Below, in pieces: positions 8,672-17,636 of a DNA stretch of 33,657 bases. The stretch's first letter is position 1, and every line of letters begins with the position of its first letter. The notes under the pieces are model-generated. The model was not told where the DNA came from, did not search any database, and saw nothing but the letters and a program-made list of their open reading frames with translations. Made by a program: the position numbers and the translations under genes. Source of the stretch: a virus; IMG/VR virus record IMGVR_UViG_3300032046_000121, positions 1-33,657 of that record; one strand, given 5' to 3'.

Positions 8672-11600
8672 CAGTTAGCCTCGGCTTGCACGTCTACAAC
8701 GTACTCGGTGCTGGGGCTAAACGGAGTGGGGCCAACAACGTCGAAATGGTAGCCTCCGCTGATCGCCGATATCGCTACAGTGTGCCCGTTCTGCTCTGGA
8801 GATTCCTGTGTTCCGTCGTATGCTACAATGCCGCTGATCGAGACTATCGCTGTGCTTAGGTCAACCGTGTAGGACCCGCCATGCACGTCGAACGACACAT
8901 GCGAGGTCAAGGGGACGTTGGTAGACTCGTCTGGGGGAGAGATGTTGTCAATGTGGGGCGCTACCGTAGGGGCCATTGCGTACGTGGCAACTGCATCTAT
9001 CAGATTACTATCTGGCCAAATAGCAGATGCCCAACTACTGCCATCTTCAGACTCGTGAAAGTCTATAGCCTCTGAATTGAATGCCAAGCATGTATATCCG
9101 CTAGGCAGGCCCCCAAGATTCTTGCACACCTGATTGTGCGGGGCCCCCTCTGATGAATCGCAAGTTAGACGTTCTTCCCAAGCGATACTGTCCCAGTGAT
9201 ACAGCACAGCGGAGTCGTCTGGATAGGAGTACATCCAGATGTCATTGTCTGAATTTCCGAAGATTCCACCCCAGCTGGCTCCCCAGTTGAGTATCGGGTC
9301 CCCGACTATTTCCCAGCTGGAGCCATTCCACCGAGTAACGATCGTTATCCATTCATCCGTGTAGGTCTCACACACGACGTAGACGGAGTCTACGCTCGCT
9401 CCCCAGACATCGGAAAAGTAGCAGGTGTCCGTTGCACCTGTAGCTACGATGATTGCTGTTGAGTGGTCGAACCAGCTTTCACCATTCCAGTGTAGAACTC
9501 TGTCCCGTCCTGTAACCCAGATATCGGCACTACTACTAGCCCACACACCCCAGATCTGAGCTTGGTTGACCGGAAACTGTGAGGTGAGATCAGCGAACAC
9601 TGACCAAGACGCACCATCGTAGTGTAGAAGCTCGGCCTCTGTCTTTCCCGGCTTGTATTCAGCAGCAAATACATCGTTGGCAGCAATAGCGTGGCCTCGA
9701 TAGACTGTGCTACCGTCTGCCACCAAGCAGTAGTCCGTGAACTCTTTGAGGCTCCACGTTTCAGTACCCGGAGCATAGTGCCAGAAGCCTGCATTGGAGA
9801 ACGCTAGGTCGAACGCGTAAATATGAGGTGCACGATAACCGTCAAAACGCCAATTGTAACCAGAAGTATAACCAGAACCATACCAGAGAAAATCGTCATG
9901 TACACCAAGGCACATAGTATGGTTGGTGAAAGCCATGCTTGTCCAGGTCGTGCCTCCCTCCCATCGATAAACACCTTTGGCACCATCATAACCAGAAGCG
10001 TATAGCTGACCATTCCACGCAATAAGATCACTAACAATCGTATGGTACCCTACCAACCCACAGTCATTCCATGTGGTCCCGCCAGCATATACGTAGACAT
10101 GGCCGTCCATGCCGCCAGCATATAGATTACCATTAAACTCATATAGACAGTATATCCAGGGAAATTCAGCCGTGCCAGGCACAGGCTGGCCACAGTCCGT
10201 CCAACTGGTGCCACCATCGTACCGGCAAACCTTATTGTAGCCAGGGGTGTCATTGAAGGCCCCATACAGAAACCCTCCACAGACACATAAGTCAGCTATC
10301 TCATCGCCAAACGGATGTCCACAGTTTGTCCAACTGGTGCCGCCATCGTACCGGCAAACCTCAGCATCCACCACATGGGTGTAATGCTGCGTCCCCGCAT
10401 ACAAGTCACCGTCCCACGGACACAGGCATGTAATGTGGTCTAGAGATGCAGGATGGCCACAGTGCGTCCAGCTGGTGCCTCCAGCCCATAGGTAGACATG
10501 ACCCTCATACACACCACCACTACCGTTGAGGGCACCTACATAAAGGCCCCCCTCAAACTCACACACAGCGTATACACCAGAGGAGTCTACCTCGGGCTTA
10601 CCCAAATCTGTCCAGATAGGATTGTCTGGGCCACCGCCAGCGTATCGTCGAACAAGACCGCCTGACGCAGAATTACTAGCACAAAAGAACAAATCACCAT
10701 CAAACGAGATCTGCTCGGTTACCCAGTTAACAGAGTAATCTCCTCTGCCATAGTTAGGCCAACCGTTAGAGCTGTGGTCGACCAACATGCAGGCCATACG
10801 CTCGCCTGAAAGAGCGACGTACTGCTCAGCACGATGGACAGTTTCTCCAGTGTAGTTGATGACCACAGGACCTGCAGACCATGAACCATCCTTCCTAAAT
10901 GTCTGAATGCGAAGCCCATGGTACGAGCCCTCGTACCCCGTGTAGGACTTCGATGCAACAGTGATTAGACCCGTTGAGATCTTAATGTCAGCGGTATCGA
11001 ATTGGTAGCTGCCTGTAATGTCCAGTGTGGCTACTTCGCTCCAAGACCCGGAATACTCAAAGATGCGAAGCTTGCGTGCGGTGTGTACTGATGCTTGTCC
11101 TTCAAGCACGGCCAGTACCGTGTCCAGAATGGCTGCTCCGTAGTTCACGTAGCCTGGAAGTGGAGTGACTGTGTACTCCAAGGACCAGTCGCTCTGCGGG
11201 CGCACCTCAACACTGGAGTCAGCAAGAACTGTGATGATCCTTGTGCCGTCATAACCTTTGGTATATGGATACCAGCTATCCGTCTTTGTTGTGGTAAGGG
11301 AGAATGCACCTCCACCTACTCTGTCATATACCCGTAACCCAGGGTTGACAGATCCCGCAGTGGTTGTTACTAGTAATCGATCACCTACCAAAAACAACCG
11401 TCCACGAGAGCAGATTGTATCTTCAATCTCTTGAGGTGGTAGCGTCGCTCCATAGTCAGTGTAGACATAGACCTTTCCAGTATCCCCAGGAAAACCTGCA
11501 TCCGTCACCAAAGAAACCGCAATGGTCCCATTGTCATGGGCCATCGAGTCGCCAAAATGCTGGTGCGGAGAGGTGCCGCGTGTCCGGTATACCTCACCAC

Positions 11601-12825
11601 TGGACCAACACACCGCATACAGATAGATGCCATCTGTACCCATGCCATCTATCCAGCTACTAGCCAATTGACCAAGGCTCGTCCAAGTGGCGTCACCGTC
11701 GTACAAACCTACATACCCTTGGTCTCCGGTGCCAACGGCGATCTTTCCCTGATACGGCAGCATCCAGCCTATATACGTCTGACCAGTATCGAAACTTGAC
11801 CACGTAGTGGCTGGCCACCCTGCATACTTCCATACGCTCCCATCTCCGCCTGCATAGAGAGATCCATTGAAGGAAAGCAGCGGGAAGACATTATCTGTAA
11901 TCGGTACGCTTAGTGCTCCAGCCTTCGACCAGCTTGTTCCTCCGTTCCAATGCCGCACATTGCCAACACCCGTGTCCGTCTGCGTGCCGCTGGCGTATAG
12001 GGCTCCATCATGGGACGCGAGACTGATTAGCTCGGTCAGCCCAGTAGACCCAATCGAGGTCCACGCGGTGCCTCCATCCCAGCGATACACAGTGCCTGTG
12101 TAGCAGCCTATATATAGGTTCCCGTCGTGTACTGCCATACCATAGGGGAATGATCCGGCGTCAGGGACACCGCAGTCAACAGTCGACACACCATCATAAT
12201 AGTAGACGTGGCAGCCGTCCTTCCAGCCTGTAGCGATGAAGAGTTTGCTATCAAACTGGATCAGACCGCAGACAACTGAGCTACTGCCGAGTGCTCCGGC
12301 GGACACATCGGCCCAGACAATTCCTCCGTCCCAGCGATATAGACGTGGATGCCCACCAGCTTCATTTGCGTCGCAAGATCCGACGTATATATGCCCATTG
12401 TAGTATTCAACACCGTATCCATCATCGCTTCCTGCAACAGTGCGGCCCAGATTGGTCCACGCACTTGCACTGCTGGGAGGAACAACTGTCCTGATCAAGG
12501 ACCAAGTGTTCTCCCCGGATAGACCGTACACTTGAAATCTACCGGATAGCAGGCTGTAGCAAGGATCAGCGACGACTATGTGCGTAGCATCCATCGCAAT
12601 GGATGCAATCGGGCTTGACCCAGTGAGTACAGGAGCAAATAGCCCAAGTTCCGTGGTGGTTTCAGCATACAAAGCACCGCCGCCATCGTAGATGATGATA
12701 TCGCCCTGCGTTGTTGTCAGTAGCAGGCCACCGCTGCCCACAAGTTCCGGCTGGGGTGAAAACTCTTGCCAGGCCCCCGCGTCTCGCAAGTAAAGCTTCT
12801 TTCCATCGGTGGATAGCGCAAGCAT
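8671..12825 (-). CDS. Giant beta-propeller-like tail adhesin (1384 aa)
   Basis: The largest protein here. The short motif [YH]-[RWH]-[WY]-[DNAE]-G-G-T-x-W recurs about 15 times, for example at residues 163-171, 247-255, 291-299, 778-786, 824-832, 867-875, 911-919, 953-961, 1067-1074, 1111-1118, 1164-1171 and 1208-1216. It usually follows a strand such as GNLYAGGMDGHVY. This spacing (40-60 residues) fits propeller blades: one set at ~140-415, a second at ~705-1000, and a third at ~1010-1220 whose units read IWGVWASSSADIWVTG before LHWNGESW. Residues ~1288-1384 look like a bacterial Ig-like domain (SPPDESTNVPLTSHVSFDV). Probable role: sugar or surface binding by the tail. GC is clearly lower than in flanking genes. 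It starts directly after the upstream stop with one base between. Confidence 0.75.
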   Translation of the reverse strand: MLALSTDGKKLYLRDAGAWQEFSPQPELVGSGGLLLTTTQGDIIIYDGGGALYAETTTELGLFAPVLTGSSPIASIAMDATHIVVADPCYSLLSGRFQVYGLSGENTWSLIRTVVPPSSASAWTNLGRTVAGSDDGYGVEYYNGHIYVGSCDANEAGGHPRLYRWDGGIVWADVSAGALGSSSVVCGLIQFDSKLFIATGWKDGCHVYYYDGVSTVDCGVPDAGSFPYGMAVHDGNLYIGCYTGTVYRWDGGTAWTSIGSTGLTELISLASHDGALYASGTQTDTGVGNVRHWNGGTSWSKAGALSVPITDNVFPLLSFNGSLYAGGDGSVWKYAGWPATTWSSFDTGQTYIGWMLPYQGKIAVGTGDQGYVGLYDGDATWTSLGQLASSWIDGMGTDGIYLYAVCWSSGEVYRTRGTSPHQHFGDSMAHDNGTIAVSLVTDAGFPGDTGKVYVYTDYGATLPPQEIEDTICSRGRLFLVGDRLLVTTTAGSVNPGLRVYDRVGGGAFSLTTTKTDSWYPYTKGYDGTRIITVLADSSVEVRPQSDWSLEYTVTPLPGYVNYGAAILDTVLAVLEGQASVHTARKLRIFEYSGSWSEVATLDITGSYQFDTADIKISTGLITVASKSYTGYEGSYHGLRIQTFRKDGSWSAGPVVINYTGETVHRAEQYVALSGERMACMLVDHSSNGWPNYGRGDYSVNWVTEQISFDGDLFFCASNSASGGLVRRYAGGGPDNPIWTDLGKPEVDSSGVYAVCEFEGGLYVGALNGSGGVYEGHVYLWAGGTSWTHCGHPASLDHITCLCPWDGDLYAGTQHYTHVVDAEVCRYDGGTSWTNCGHPFGDEIADLCVCGGFLYGAFNDTPGYNKVCRYDGGTSWTDCGQPVPGTAEFPWIYCLYEFNGNLYAGGMDGHVYVYAGGTTWNDCGLVGYHTIVSDLIAWNGQLYASGYDGAKGVYRWEGGTTWTSMAFTNHTMCLGVHDDFLWYGSGYTSGYNWRFDGYRAPHIYAFDLAFSNAGFWHYAPGTETWSLKEFTDYCLVADGSTVYRGHAIAANDVFAAEYKPGKTEAELLHYDGASWSVFADLTSQFPVNQAQIWGVWASSSADIWVTGRDRVLHWNGESWFDHSTAIIVATGATDTCYFSDVWGASVDSVYVVCETYTDEWITIVTRWNGSSWEIVGDPILNWGASWGGIFGNSDNDIWMYSYPDDSAVLYHWDSIAWEERLTCDSSEGAPHNQVCKNLGGLPSGYTCLAFNSEAIDFHESEDGSSWASAIWPDSNLIDAVATYAMAPTVAPHIDNISPPDESTNVPLTSHVSFDVHGGSYTVDLSTAIVSISGIVAYDGTQESPEQNGHTVAISAISGGYHFDVVGPTPFSPSTEYVVDVQAEAN

Positions 12826-12826
12826 T

Positions 12827-13405
12827 CTATGCCTGCTGGACGGTAATAACCACCGTCAGGTCAGTAAGGACGCCATCTATATCATCTACGTCCATAGTAA
12901 CTAGGTCGCCTGTAGAGAATGACCCGGCTTCTATAGTTGTAGATACGGCCTTGCCATCAGCATCGTCGTATGGAATGTATGGCCTGTTAGACTGCGTCGT
13001 GAAGATGGTCGTGCCCCTCACATTGACATCGATGTGCGTACCTCCGCCAACGCCCGTGGTAGATTTGCGATGGGCCATGACACGAGTGACTGCACCATCG
13101 AACGGCGCCTCCCAGACGCCTCCGAGCTCGACACCAGCGCCGAACTCCACGTTGCTGACGCTCTCGATGAAGAAGTGGCAAGTCTGCGGCTTGCCGTCGA
13201 TCGCTGCAGCTACAGCCTGGAGCTCCACCTGGAGGGGCTTCTCATCCCCCCAGGACTTGCCCGAGTCCCACTGCGTGCCGTCCTGGTCAGGGAACGGAGG
13301 GTACTGAACGATGCTACCAGGCGTACCGAGGCAGATCTGCAAGATGCCGCCTGCGGAGTCGGCTACGGCCCTGATGGCATCTCGGATGGTCTCGTAGGTA
13401 GACAT
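12827..13405 (-). CDS. Distal tail protein, unknown
   Basis: A 192-aa protein. A longer in-frame reading exists upstream, but that extension is arginine-rich antisense-like sequence lying inside the preceding gene. The ATG at 13405, overlapping the previous TGA by one base (TGATG), gives a sensible start MSTYETIRDAIRAVADSAGG. It has an N-terminal amphipathic helix, then beta strands (QTCHFFIESVSNVEFG, GAVTRVMAHR, THIDVNVRGTTIFTT, ending in DVDDIDGVLTDLTVVITV). The C-terminal ~100 residues resemble a small beta-sandwich. Position among tail-tip genes suggests a baseplate or fibre accessory protein. No named family is recognised. Confidence 0.7.
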   Translation of the reverse strand: MSTYETIRDAIRAVADSAGGILQICLGTPGSIVQYPPFPDQDGTQWDSGKSWGDEKPLQVELQAVAAAIDGKPQTCHFFIESVSNVEFGAGVELGGVWEAPFDGAVTRVMAHRKSTTGVGGGTHIDVNVRGTTIFTTQSNRPYIPYDDADGKAVSTTIEAGSFSTGDLVTMDVDDIDGVLTDLTVVITVQQA

Positions 13406-14214
13406 CAGGCTGCTGCCTCCAGCTTGAGCTCGAACTTCACCTTGACCAGGGCGCCTGGCGTGACCTTGGAGATGTTGAGCGCGAGGAACCCGCGATACCA
13501 GGTGTGCTTCGGCTGCTCGACGATCTTCAGCTGCTCGACGTAGCCAGAGCCGGAATCGAGGAAGGCCCGCGTCGTCCACTGCAGCCCGAGGATCTTGACA
13601 GTGACCGCGGCAGGGTCGGGCACAGTAGTCTGTGCCATGTTCACGTTGTAGTAGAGCGCTCGATCTCCCACGAGGACGCTGCCCTGATTGGACGGTATGC
13701 CATCGAGAGGGAATGCTCCATCATTGTTCGGGTCAGTGGAGCCAGAGATGCTGAGCAAGGCGCCCTTGTCGCTGGCGCTGAATGGGCTAGCTGGCGTCGA
13801 GATGACTAGCCCCTGGCAGCCATCTGGGCTGGGCGTCGTGACGACAAGACCTGAAGTCCTGACGAACCTGACCTGGCCGGCGCTGGAGACGATGGTCCTG
13901 GCCTGCGGGAGGTCTCCAGGGATCCTGATGTGCCAGTTGAACCTGACCAGCTTGTAGTCAGCAGTGTTGAACTCCTGCTCCACGGTCACAGCATCGTCTA
14001 CATTGAACCGATGCGGCTGGAACGGGTCTTCGTCGGCGCCCAGGCAGAAGACGTGCCCGAAGGCAGGAGTTTCACCATAGGCCTGATAGGCATCGTAGAC
14101 GTACCGATGGCTATAGTAGTAATACCCTTCCTGGTAAGTGCCTGCAGGGGTAGAGTATTGAGGGAGGATTCTCCCAGCTACAGTGCCTGGAAACTTCCAG
14201 AGCGGACTGCCCAC
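13405..14214 (-). CDS. Beta-rich distal tail protein, unknown
   Basis: A 269-aa protein with a GTG start at 14214, supported by GGAGG five bases upstream. The N-terminal 60 residues are tyrosine-rich (EGYYYYSHRYVYDAYQAYG). Residues ~134-186 hold a beta module with the line GALLSISGSTDPNNDGAFPL, similar to modules in the gpI-like and 829-aa proteins. The C-terminal end (LALNISKVTPGALVKVKFEL) is a pair of beta strands. It lies between two other beta-rich proteins with one-base or very short spacing, so they are probably made together. Function is not recognised; a tail-tip structural role is inferred. Confidence 0.7.
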   Translation of the reverse strand: MGSPLWKFPGTVAGRILPQYSTPAGTYQEGYYYYSHRYVYDAYQAYGETPAFGHVFCLGADEDPFQPHRFNVDDAVTVEQEFNTADYKLVRFNWHIRIPGDLPQARTIVSSAGQVRFVRTSGLVVTTPSPDGCQGLVISTPASPFSASDKGALLSISGSTDPNNDGAFPLDGIPSNQGSVLVGDRALYYNVNMAQTTVPDPAAVTVKILGLQWTTRAFLDSGSGYVEQLKIVEQPKHTWYRGFLALNISKVTPGALVKVKFELKLEAAA

Positions 14215-14232
14215 AGAATCCTCCGATGCTGC

Positions 14233-14970
14233 CTATGGCGTCAGCTGGCGGTATGCGGAGATGTAATCGAAGAAGCAAGCACGGCCTGCTTGCTGCTCCG
14301 TGTACATCCCGAAGAACGGATAGAACCCCTCGAGGATCGGCGCAGACTCGGAGAGGATACCGAGGCTGTCGTCAATGTAGTCGTCCATGCCGGGGATGGC
14401 CTTCCACACGGGGTCGTTGCAGGGCCCGCCGTTGGCATCCTTGATTGTCTGGAGCAGGTTCCTCTTGATGGAGATGATGACCTCGCCGTGTGGGTTGACA
14501 AGGATGTCCATCTTGATATGGAACCAGACGTCCTCGGCATCGCCAACGTCGGTGAAGGTCTCCGTCGAGGACCTGAGGATCGTCGCATCGTCTGAGTCTA
14601 CTCCGTTGGCGGGAGAGCCCTTCTTGAAGGCGATCTTGTAGGTCGTCGCGTCGGTCAGCCCGATGAGATACCCGCTGTCTGCCGGGCTGTTGCCGGAGAG
14701 AAGGCCGAACATCGGGGCGTACCCGACGCCCGCGGAGTATCGCTTGAAGCAAGCGATCATCACCCCGCCCTTCTTCGTTCCAGCAATGGGATTGAAGTTG
14801 GTCTTGTCGCAGACCTTGCCGCCCACGCCGGTAATGGCCGTTGCTGCACGGAACCCGTAGACGTACGACGCGCCACCGGGCGGAGGGGTGAACGCCGCCG
14901 ACACGCCACGGTTGACATCGCCGCTGCCAAGCCCAGGCGATGCGAGGTCTGCCCAATCTGCTTGCGACAT
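14233..14970 (-). CDS. Jelly-roll-like distal tail protein, unknown
   Basis: A 245-aa protein. The ATG at 14970 follows AGGAG with a seven-base gap. The sequence alternates short strands and turns: GGVMIACFKRYSAG, APMFGLLSGNSPADSGYLIG, DVWFHIKMDILVNPHGEVII, then GFYPFFGMYTEQQAGRACFF and DYISAYRQL at the end. This strand order, with a late aromatic FFGMYTE segment and a C-terminal FFDYISAYR strand, is like concanavalin A-type lectin domains in other phage tail proteins, where the last strand ends in an acidic-aromatic motif. Carbohydrate binding is possible but not shown. It sits 18 nt before the next gene. Confidence 0.65.
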   Translation of the reverse strand: MSQADWADLASPGLGSGDVNRGVSAAFTPPPGGASYVYGFRAATAITGVGGKVCDKTNFNPIAGTKKGGVMIACFKRYSAGVGYAPMFGLLSGNSPADSGYLIGLTDATTYKIAFKKGSPANGVDSDDATILRSSTETFTDVGDAEDVWFHIKMDILVNPHGEVIISIKRNLLQTIKDANGGPCNDPVWKAIPGMDDYIDDSLGILSESAPILEGFYPFFGMYTEQQAGRACFFDYISAYRQLTP

Positions 14971-14985
14971 CTTCTATCTCCTAGC

Positions 14986-15567
14986 TCAGGCCGGAAAGGT
15001 CTCAGTCCAGCCGTTACTGAAGTTCTCTTGGTCTGCCCCACCGAATACTGCGAACTCTAGCTGGGCTGGGTCAGCCGGCCAAGTAAAGGCGTCAATCGCG
15101 CCGACGGCGCCCCAGGCGGTCTCGAAGCTGTCGATCTCGTCCATCATCTCGAGGTCCGCGTCCGCAAGGCCCTCTTGCGCCCCCTCGTTGCTCCAGCTGT
15201 CCTCGAAGGTATCGAATGGGCCCAGTTCGATGCTCTCGTCGTCGAATCTTGATCTGGAGTCGTGGTTCCACGGCGCACCGTAGTAGTTCGGGGCTTGAGG
15301 CTCCATCCAGCCGAACTCGAACGTCTCCCGCGGCATGAAGCCGCCCTGGTACTCAGCGTGCGTCGCGAACAGGCACATGATCAAGTTGCTCAGCTCGAGC
15401 TCCGACTGAGACCCGTCATTGTCAAACCCAACCTCGAAGCTCTCGTAGGGCGCACCGCTGAACTCGGCAATGTCCTGAGCGCCCGAGGGCAAGGAGACGC
15501 CCCAGCTTGCAGCTTCGCCTGGAGCAGCTCCCTCGTCCTCGAACGATGTGTTGTTGATACTGGCCAC
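14986..15567 (-). CDS. Acidic protein with SFExGW-type repeats
   Basis: A 193-aa, strongly acidic protein. GTG start at 15567, with AGGAG six bases upstream. A short motif [DE]-[STN]-F-x-x-[GSA]-[WF] recurs: ESFEVGF (42-48), ETFEFGW (81-87), DTFEDSW (119-125), DSFETAW (146-152) and ENFSNGW (181-187); the N-terminus also has NTSFEDEGAAPGEAASW. Copies are 27-39 residues apart, and the sequence between copies is not conserved. Such a pattern suggests repeated short binding elements or repeated interface strands in a trimer or a long structure. It lies between baseplate J and the lectin-like gene, so a tail accessory role is inferred. No database family is recognised. Confidence 0.7.
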   Translation of the reverse strand: MASINNTSFEDEGAAPGEAASWGVSLPSGAQDIAEFSGAPYESFEVGFDNDGSQSELELSNLIMCLFATHAEYQGGFMPRETFEFGWMEPQAPNYYGAPWNHDSRSRFDDESIELGPFDTFEDSWSNEGAQEGLADADLEMMDEIDSFETAWGAVGAIDAFTWPADPAQLEFAVFGGADQENFSNGWTETFPA

Positions 15568-15594
15568 GAGTGGCTCCTGAATCTCCTGAATTGC

Positions 15595-17169
15595 CTAAAT
15601 CTCTACTCCGCTCTCGTCCATGTCGTAGATGGTGATAGCGCCCAGCATGGGGAACTCGTGCTTCAGCAGGTACGCTGAGGACCTGTACCCGTCGATCTTC
15701 AAGTCAGACGGGCCAGGCGGGATCTGCCGAACCCCAACAGAGTCACGGATCGCATCGAACACGTCGCTCCATGCGACCTGGTAGTCTGGGAGCCCGTTGG
15801 ACCCAAGCATCTTGTACCCGAAGTCTACCTTGGTGTTTCTCGCCTTCTTGTCCGTCGCCACGGCGAAGAACTTCTGAAGGCTGTCCTCGATGGCAGCGCG
15901 CACAGAGTCCTCGGTAGCATTGGTTCCCTTGTGGATCCGCACTGCTATGTTCAACGTCCGCAGGACACCGTGTAGCACCGTGACGACTACGCCCATGAGC
16001 CTTGGATGCTGCCCGAGCTTGTCGATGAGCGCCTCCACCGCGTCAATCTGTGTGGCGGTGGGCGAAGCGGGCGGATAGTACTTGTTCGAGTACTGCCCGC
16101 CATAGGCCACGAGGTACAGCCTTGCCTGGTCCTCGGGAATCTCAGGGTCTTGATTGGACGTCATCAGCGCGGCGCGGGCCACGCCGGAGACGCGGCAGGA
16201 CACGGTCTCAAACTGCGGCTCGTTCACGCAAGGCCCAATGGCTAGCATGGAGAGGGGCCCCAGGACGCGAGCTTCCTCCACGGTCATCTCGTCGTCGCCC
16301 CCGCTAGAGGCCGCCGTGTTGTTGAAGAGCATGGTTGCAGGAGACCCAAGGTCGTCGGAGAGACTATCCAGCACGGTCCACTTTGCTCCTGCTCCAACGC
16401 GCCCGTCGACTCCTCCGCCTACGAGGTAGGTCACGTTGATCGTGCCCGTCGGGATGGCGCCGTAGACTCCATTGCCGAAGTAGACGAAGACCTTTCCGTT
16501 GTTGTCCTTGTAGGCGACGTACCCGAGGATGTCTGGGCCCATCTCCATGAAGGAGCTGAAGGGCAGTCCAGCCTCGTTGAGGCTCGTGTAGGTGCCGTTG
16601 CCGGCAGTGATGACAAACGCGTCGGGTTCACCATCGGCGATAGGTATCTGCTCGAGCTGGAGGACCTGGTCTGCTGTGCCATCCGACGAGAAAGCCGAGG
16701 TGACCTGCACGACGTTCCTCAGGCTTGCTGCAAGCGAAGTTGCTCCTTGAAGGAACGTCAGTGCAGCTGATGTCGTGTAGATCGCATTCCCCGTGGAGAT
16801 CTTTGTGCCAACGGGGAGGGAAATCGGCCTCGAGGCTGCAACTCCGTTCGGCAGGGAGAACGTGCCATCCACACTCGCTGCCGTCCTGCCGTTCATCGAG
16901 AAGCCCATCGGGCGGCCCATGCGCTGCGCAGACAGCCGGTCGGTCACGAGGGGCCAGTAGAGCTGCCGCATGCGCTCGTCCGCGGCACCGGCCACGAGGG
17001 AGTTGATGAATGCCTGGCCGGACAGGATGAGGTTCTCTGGGTAGTTCGGGGTGAAGTCTACCCAGTCAGGATTGGCCTGGTTGTAGAGCGTGCGGAGGCG
17101 ATCCTCCATCCCGAGTCGGGTGAGGTTCAGGTAGTCAGTGATCTGTGTTGGCAGCAGCGGTGCGGACAT
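15595..17169 (-). CDS. Baseplate J-like protein (wedge)
   Basis: A 524-aa protein. ATG at 17169, AGGAG eight bases upstream. In the P2/Mu/T4-gp6 family baseplate J forms the wedge ring around the hub. The signature is at residues ~230-258: YFGNGVYGAIPTGTINVTYL followed by VGGGVDGRV, which matches the FGdG..G..P..G..i.v.Y..GGG..GnV motif of the family. The N-terminus (residues 10-90) has the expected helices with PDWVDFTPNYPENLI. The C-terminal part (VVVTVLHGVLRTLNIAVRIH ... AIEDSLQKFF) fits the J C-terminal domain. It directly follows the gp25-like gene, the usual order of W then J in P2-like baseplates. Confidence 0.9.
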   Translation of the reverse strand: MSAPLLPTQITDYLNLTRLGMEDRLRTLYNQANPDWVDFTPNYPENLILSGQAFINSLVAGAADERMRQLYWPLVTDRLSAQRMGRPMGFSMNGRTAASVDGTFSLPNGVAASRPISLPVGTKISTGNAIYTTSAALTFLQGATSLAASLRNVVQVTSAFSSDGTADQVLQLEQIPIADGEPDAFVITAGNGTYTSLNEAGLPFSSFMEMGPDILGYVAYKDNNGKVFVYFGNGVYGAIPTGTINVTYLVGGGVDGRVGAGAKWTVLDSLSDDLGSPATMLFNNTAASSGGDDEMTVEEARVLGPLSMLAIGPCVNEPQFETVSCRVSGVARAALMTSNQDPEIPEDQARLYLVAYGGQYSNKYYPPASPTATQIDAVEALIDKLGQHPRLMGVVVTVLHGVLRTLNIAVRIHKGTNATEDSVRAAIEDSLQKFFAVATDKKARNTKVDFGYKMLGSNGLPDYQVAWSDVFDAIRDSVGVRQIPPGPSDLKIDGYRSSAYLLKHEFPMLGAITIYDMDESGVEI

Positions 17170-17186
17170 GACTCAGGCTCCTGAAC

Positions 17187-17603
17187 CTAGACGATGGGCA
17201 CCGACGTCTTCTTGACGCCTGCCAGCTCTCCATGTCGACCTTCCTCGGCCCCGACAATCCCCCAGGCGATGATCACGTTCTTGGTCTCTTCATCACTGCC
17301 CTCTGGCTCCATCGTGACATCGAACAGCTGGAGCTCAGGAATGTACACGGCAAAGCCCTCGCCCAGCTGCGACTGGTAGGCCCGCAGCAGCGCATCCGAG
17401 GCCTCCGACTGGGTCCGCAGCAGGTACAGGTCCGAGCCGTAGTTTGGGTCGCAGACCAGGGTGCGCCTCGGTGTCATCGCAAGGTGCCGCACGGCAGCCT
17501 CGAACCGCTCGAGCAGCTGTCCACGCTCCCAGCCGGAGCCGCTGTTGCCCACGGGCCACAGGCAGTTCCGCTTGCTGTACGCGCTGGAGAGGCTGCGATG
17601 CAT
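17187..17603 (-). CDS. Baseplate wedge protein, gp25/gpW-like
   Basis: A 138-aa protein, the usual size for the T4 gp25/P2 gpW lysozyme-like wedge family, which nucleates sheath assembly at the baseplate. The key segment is residues 35-65: EAAVRHLAMTPRRTLVCDPN followed by YGSDLYLL, equivalent to the ..aI..iL.t.pGeR...P.fG..l..l motif. The C-terminal portion (YIPELQLFDVTMEP ... KNVIIAWGIV) supplies the final strands. The last ~20 residues (GRHGELAGVKKTSVPIV) are an extra tail. Its neighbour is baseplate J, the expected partner. TAGGAT lies eight bases before the ATG. Confidence 0.8.
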   Translation of the reverse strand: MHRSLSSAYSKRNCLWPVGNSGSGWERGQLLERFEAAVRHLAMTPRRTLVCDPNYGSDLYLLRTQSEASDALLRAYQSQLGEGFAVYIPELQLFDVTMEPEGSDEETKNVIIAWGIVGAEEGRHGELAGVKKTSVPIV

Positions 17604-17636
17604 GCTGTCGATCCTACCCTCGGCCGTCGGCCGTAG

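Noticed and set aside
13406-13579. N-terminal extension of the 192-aa tail protein
   Set aside because: The extra 58 residues overlap the preceding gene fully and are Arg-rich; the ATG at 13405 forms the TGATG junction seen elsewhere in this operon.
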